Origin: Vibrio coralliilyticus ATCC BAA-450
Lineage (GTDB): Bacteria; Pseudomonadota; Gammaproteobacteria; Enterobacterales; Vibrionaceae
Length of the DNA: 64,000 bases
Reading direction: 5' to 3'
NCBI RefSeq assembly: GCF_000176135.1
Contig: NZ_ACZN01000017.1
Coordinates: 248,001 to 312,000 of the forward strand
The translations under genes and the position numbers were made by a program. Below, piece by piece: positions 62,916 to 64,000 of the stretch (positions are counted from its first letter, which is position 1; the number at the start of each line of letters is the position of its first letter). The notes below the pieces were generated by a model. That model did not search any database, was not told the DNA's origin, and saw only the letters and a list, made by a program, of their open reading frames with translations.

Positions 62916-63383
62916 TACCGCATTTCCTTTTTTAATTGAACGTTCAATTAAATATAAAATGCCTGAAAATTAGTTAGTACTCAAACTATTTTTCACAAAA
63001 CCGATACATTAAACCTAAATTTTAGAGAATTTTGATTAATAATTCGATCGATCATTTTAGTCAAAACCAATCAATCCACAAAGCAGAAAACACATCCAAC
63101 CCGCAGAACAGCCAACAATTAAAATCATAAATATCAATCACATAAGAAAATTCCAAATACTTAAACACTTAGGCACAAGGCTCTAATTAAACGCACAAAA
63201 ATCACTCATCCAACGCTATGACTTTTGCTATTCTCCAATTTATTATTTAGAGCACTAAAGATAAGAATTCTTTCGTTCTGTAAAAATCAAGCTGGTGAAA
63301 TAGGCATCAACTTGAAACTAGTCAATCAACATTTTATTTACTATTTTAAGAACAGTTTACTCATTACATGGGGCTGAAAAGGT
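62916..63383. other. A/T-rich intergenic region upstream of betI
   Basis: About 470 bases with no credible gene, very A/T-rich. It contains the betI operator (62931-62952) and presumably promoters for both flanking genes. No other repeat or motif stands out. Confidence 0.6.
62931..62952. promoter_or_regulatory. probable BetI operator
   Basis: A perfect 22-bp palindrome centred on TTGAACGTTCAA, arms extended by TTTAA/TTAAA, lies 16 bases ahead of the betI ATG. TetR-family operators have this form and position. Confidence 0.82.
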
Positions 63384-64000
63384 ATGAGGTTGTTTTTACT
63401 GGCTTTTGTTCCATTTCTTGCACAGGGTTCCTTAATCACCGTAAAAGGGACACAAGACGTATGGCCACCTTACTTTCAAGAAGCGCCAGACACAGGAAAG
63501 GCACAGCTAATTCTGATTGATATTTTTGAACATTCAGGTTTTCAACTCGACATTAAGCTGCAACCTTGGAATCGAGCCTTGAAGAGCGTGCGAACAATGG
63601 AGAACGACGTCATTTTGGGTGCGTGGAGAACAAGAGAAAGAGAGCGCTTTCTTTATTTCAGCCAACCTTACTACTGGAATGAAATAGTGGTACTGAGTCG
63701 ACATAAAAACCGACTGCAGTATAGTGGTCATAAAAGTTTAACTGGGCTCACCATTGGTGTTCAGAGAGGCTACCGATACAGTGACGATTTTGAACAACTT
63801 ACCAATTTCAAAAAGTATGAAGTCAGCAGCGCAGAAGAAGGCATCGAAAAGCTGATAAAACAACGCGTTGACGCCATATTAGTCGACAAGAACGTGCTGA
63901 CCTACACATTAGAAAAGGCTCGGCTAAACCGCGGCCTTTTCCATATCAGCACGATTCATTTCAGTTGTATTCCTTTACATGTTGCGACAAGCAAAGAAAA
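63384..64000 (+). CDS. SBP_bac_3-like periplasmic protein, 5' part
   Basis: The frame opens at ATG 63384 and runs past the window end with no stop, so about 205 residues are visible. A signal peptide (MRLFLLAFVPFLAQG) is followed by a solute-binding domain of the transporter class 3 type (TQDVWPPYF, QPWNRALKSVRTMENDVILG, RERFLYFSQPYYWNEIVVLS, in parts). It resembles the protein at 24668-25489 in style. The ligand is unknown. AAAAGG lies just ahead of the start. No permease gene is visible nearby. Confidence 0.8.
   Translation, partial: MRLFLLAFVPFLAQGSLITVKGTQDVWPPYFQEAPDTGKAQLILIDIFEHSGFQLDIKLQPWNRALKSVRTMENDVILGAWRTRERERFLYFSQPYYWNEIVVLSRHKNRLQYSGHKSLTGLTIGVQRGYRYSDDFEQLTNFKKYEVSSAEEGIEKLIKQRVDAILVDKNVLTYTLEKARLNRGLFHISTIHFSCIPLHVATSKE

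Overview
The window is from a marine gammaproteobacterium, almost certainly a Vibrio. The grounds are the protein sequences themselves: a choline-to-betaine cluster in the Vibrio order betI-betB-betA with a ProXWV-type transporter directly behind it, a VctPDGC-like catechol-siderophore transporter, a VieB-like regulator, an E. coli-like fermentative LdhA, and many chemoreceptor and c-di-GMP genes. Which chromosome it lies on cannot be read from the window. There are no insertion sequences, integrases, phage genes or CRISPR arrays. Gene order looks like ordinary, dense chromosome with many rho-independent terminators at convergent ends.

Layout. 0-5.2 kb: the 3' part of an M23 peptidase gene, tRNA-Gly(UCC), a solute-binding/GGDEF protein, an HBM-type chemoreceptor and a small lipoprotein. 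5.6-8.5 kb: an OFA-family MFS carrier and a VRR-NUC (FAN1-like) nuclease. 8.6-13.7 kb: an iron-linked block with an OmpR/HK two-component system, a FetA/FrpB-family TonB receptor and a CeuE-type binding protein; Fur-box-like sites precede the regulator gene and the receptor gene. 13.8-20.3 kb: an ammonium-channel/diguanylate-cyclase fusion, cis/trans fatty acid isomerase, a small protein, and formate-tetrahydrofolate ligase. 20.4-24.0 kb: a vctPDGC-like ferric-catecholate ABC transporter with a Fur box. 24.2-32.5 kb: signalling genes (S4 protein, solute-binding protein, LuxR-type regulator lacking the phospho-Asp, a LysR gene broken by one stop codon, a VieB-like receiver/repeat protein, PAS-GGDEF-EAL, Cache-like/GGDEF). 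32.7-41.3 kb: a non-catalytic M16 homologue, the yejABEF peptide importer, a degenerate GGDEF protein and a Nudix hydrolase. 41.4-47.4 kb: a Cache chemoreceptor, ldhA, a Lon-type protease and a small helical protein. 47.5-49.1 kb: an orphan double-ATPase ABC protein. 49.2-53.2 kb: LysR regulator diverging from lldP-lldD (L-lactate use). 53.4-55.9 kb: PhzF-like protein, glycine-zipper lipoprotein, alpha/beta hydrolase. 56.0-62.9 kb: betIBA-proXWV with a perfect 22-bp palindrome at its head. 63.4 kb to the end: the start of another periplasmic binding protein, cut by the window edge.

How the genes work together. The two iron blocks read as one catecholate xenosiderophore pathway: receptor in the outer membrane, two related periplasmic proteins that both keep the His and Tyr used by CeuE to complete the iron shell, and one inner-membrane transporter. 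D- and L-lactate metabolism lie near each other (ldhA, lldP, lldD). Five proteins carry GGDEF and/or EAL domains: three with intact GGDEF active sites, one likely phosphodiesterase, and one probable c-di-GMP receptor with a ruined active site but an intact RxxD I-site motif. The most unusual sequence signals are the 41-base palindrome that combines a Fur box with the ribosome-binding site of the two-component regulator, the Amt-GGDEF fusion, the receptor-like degenerate GGDEF protein, and the Asp-to-Glu response regulator beside the VieB-like gene.
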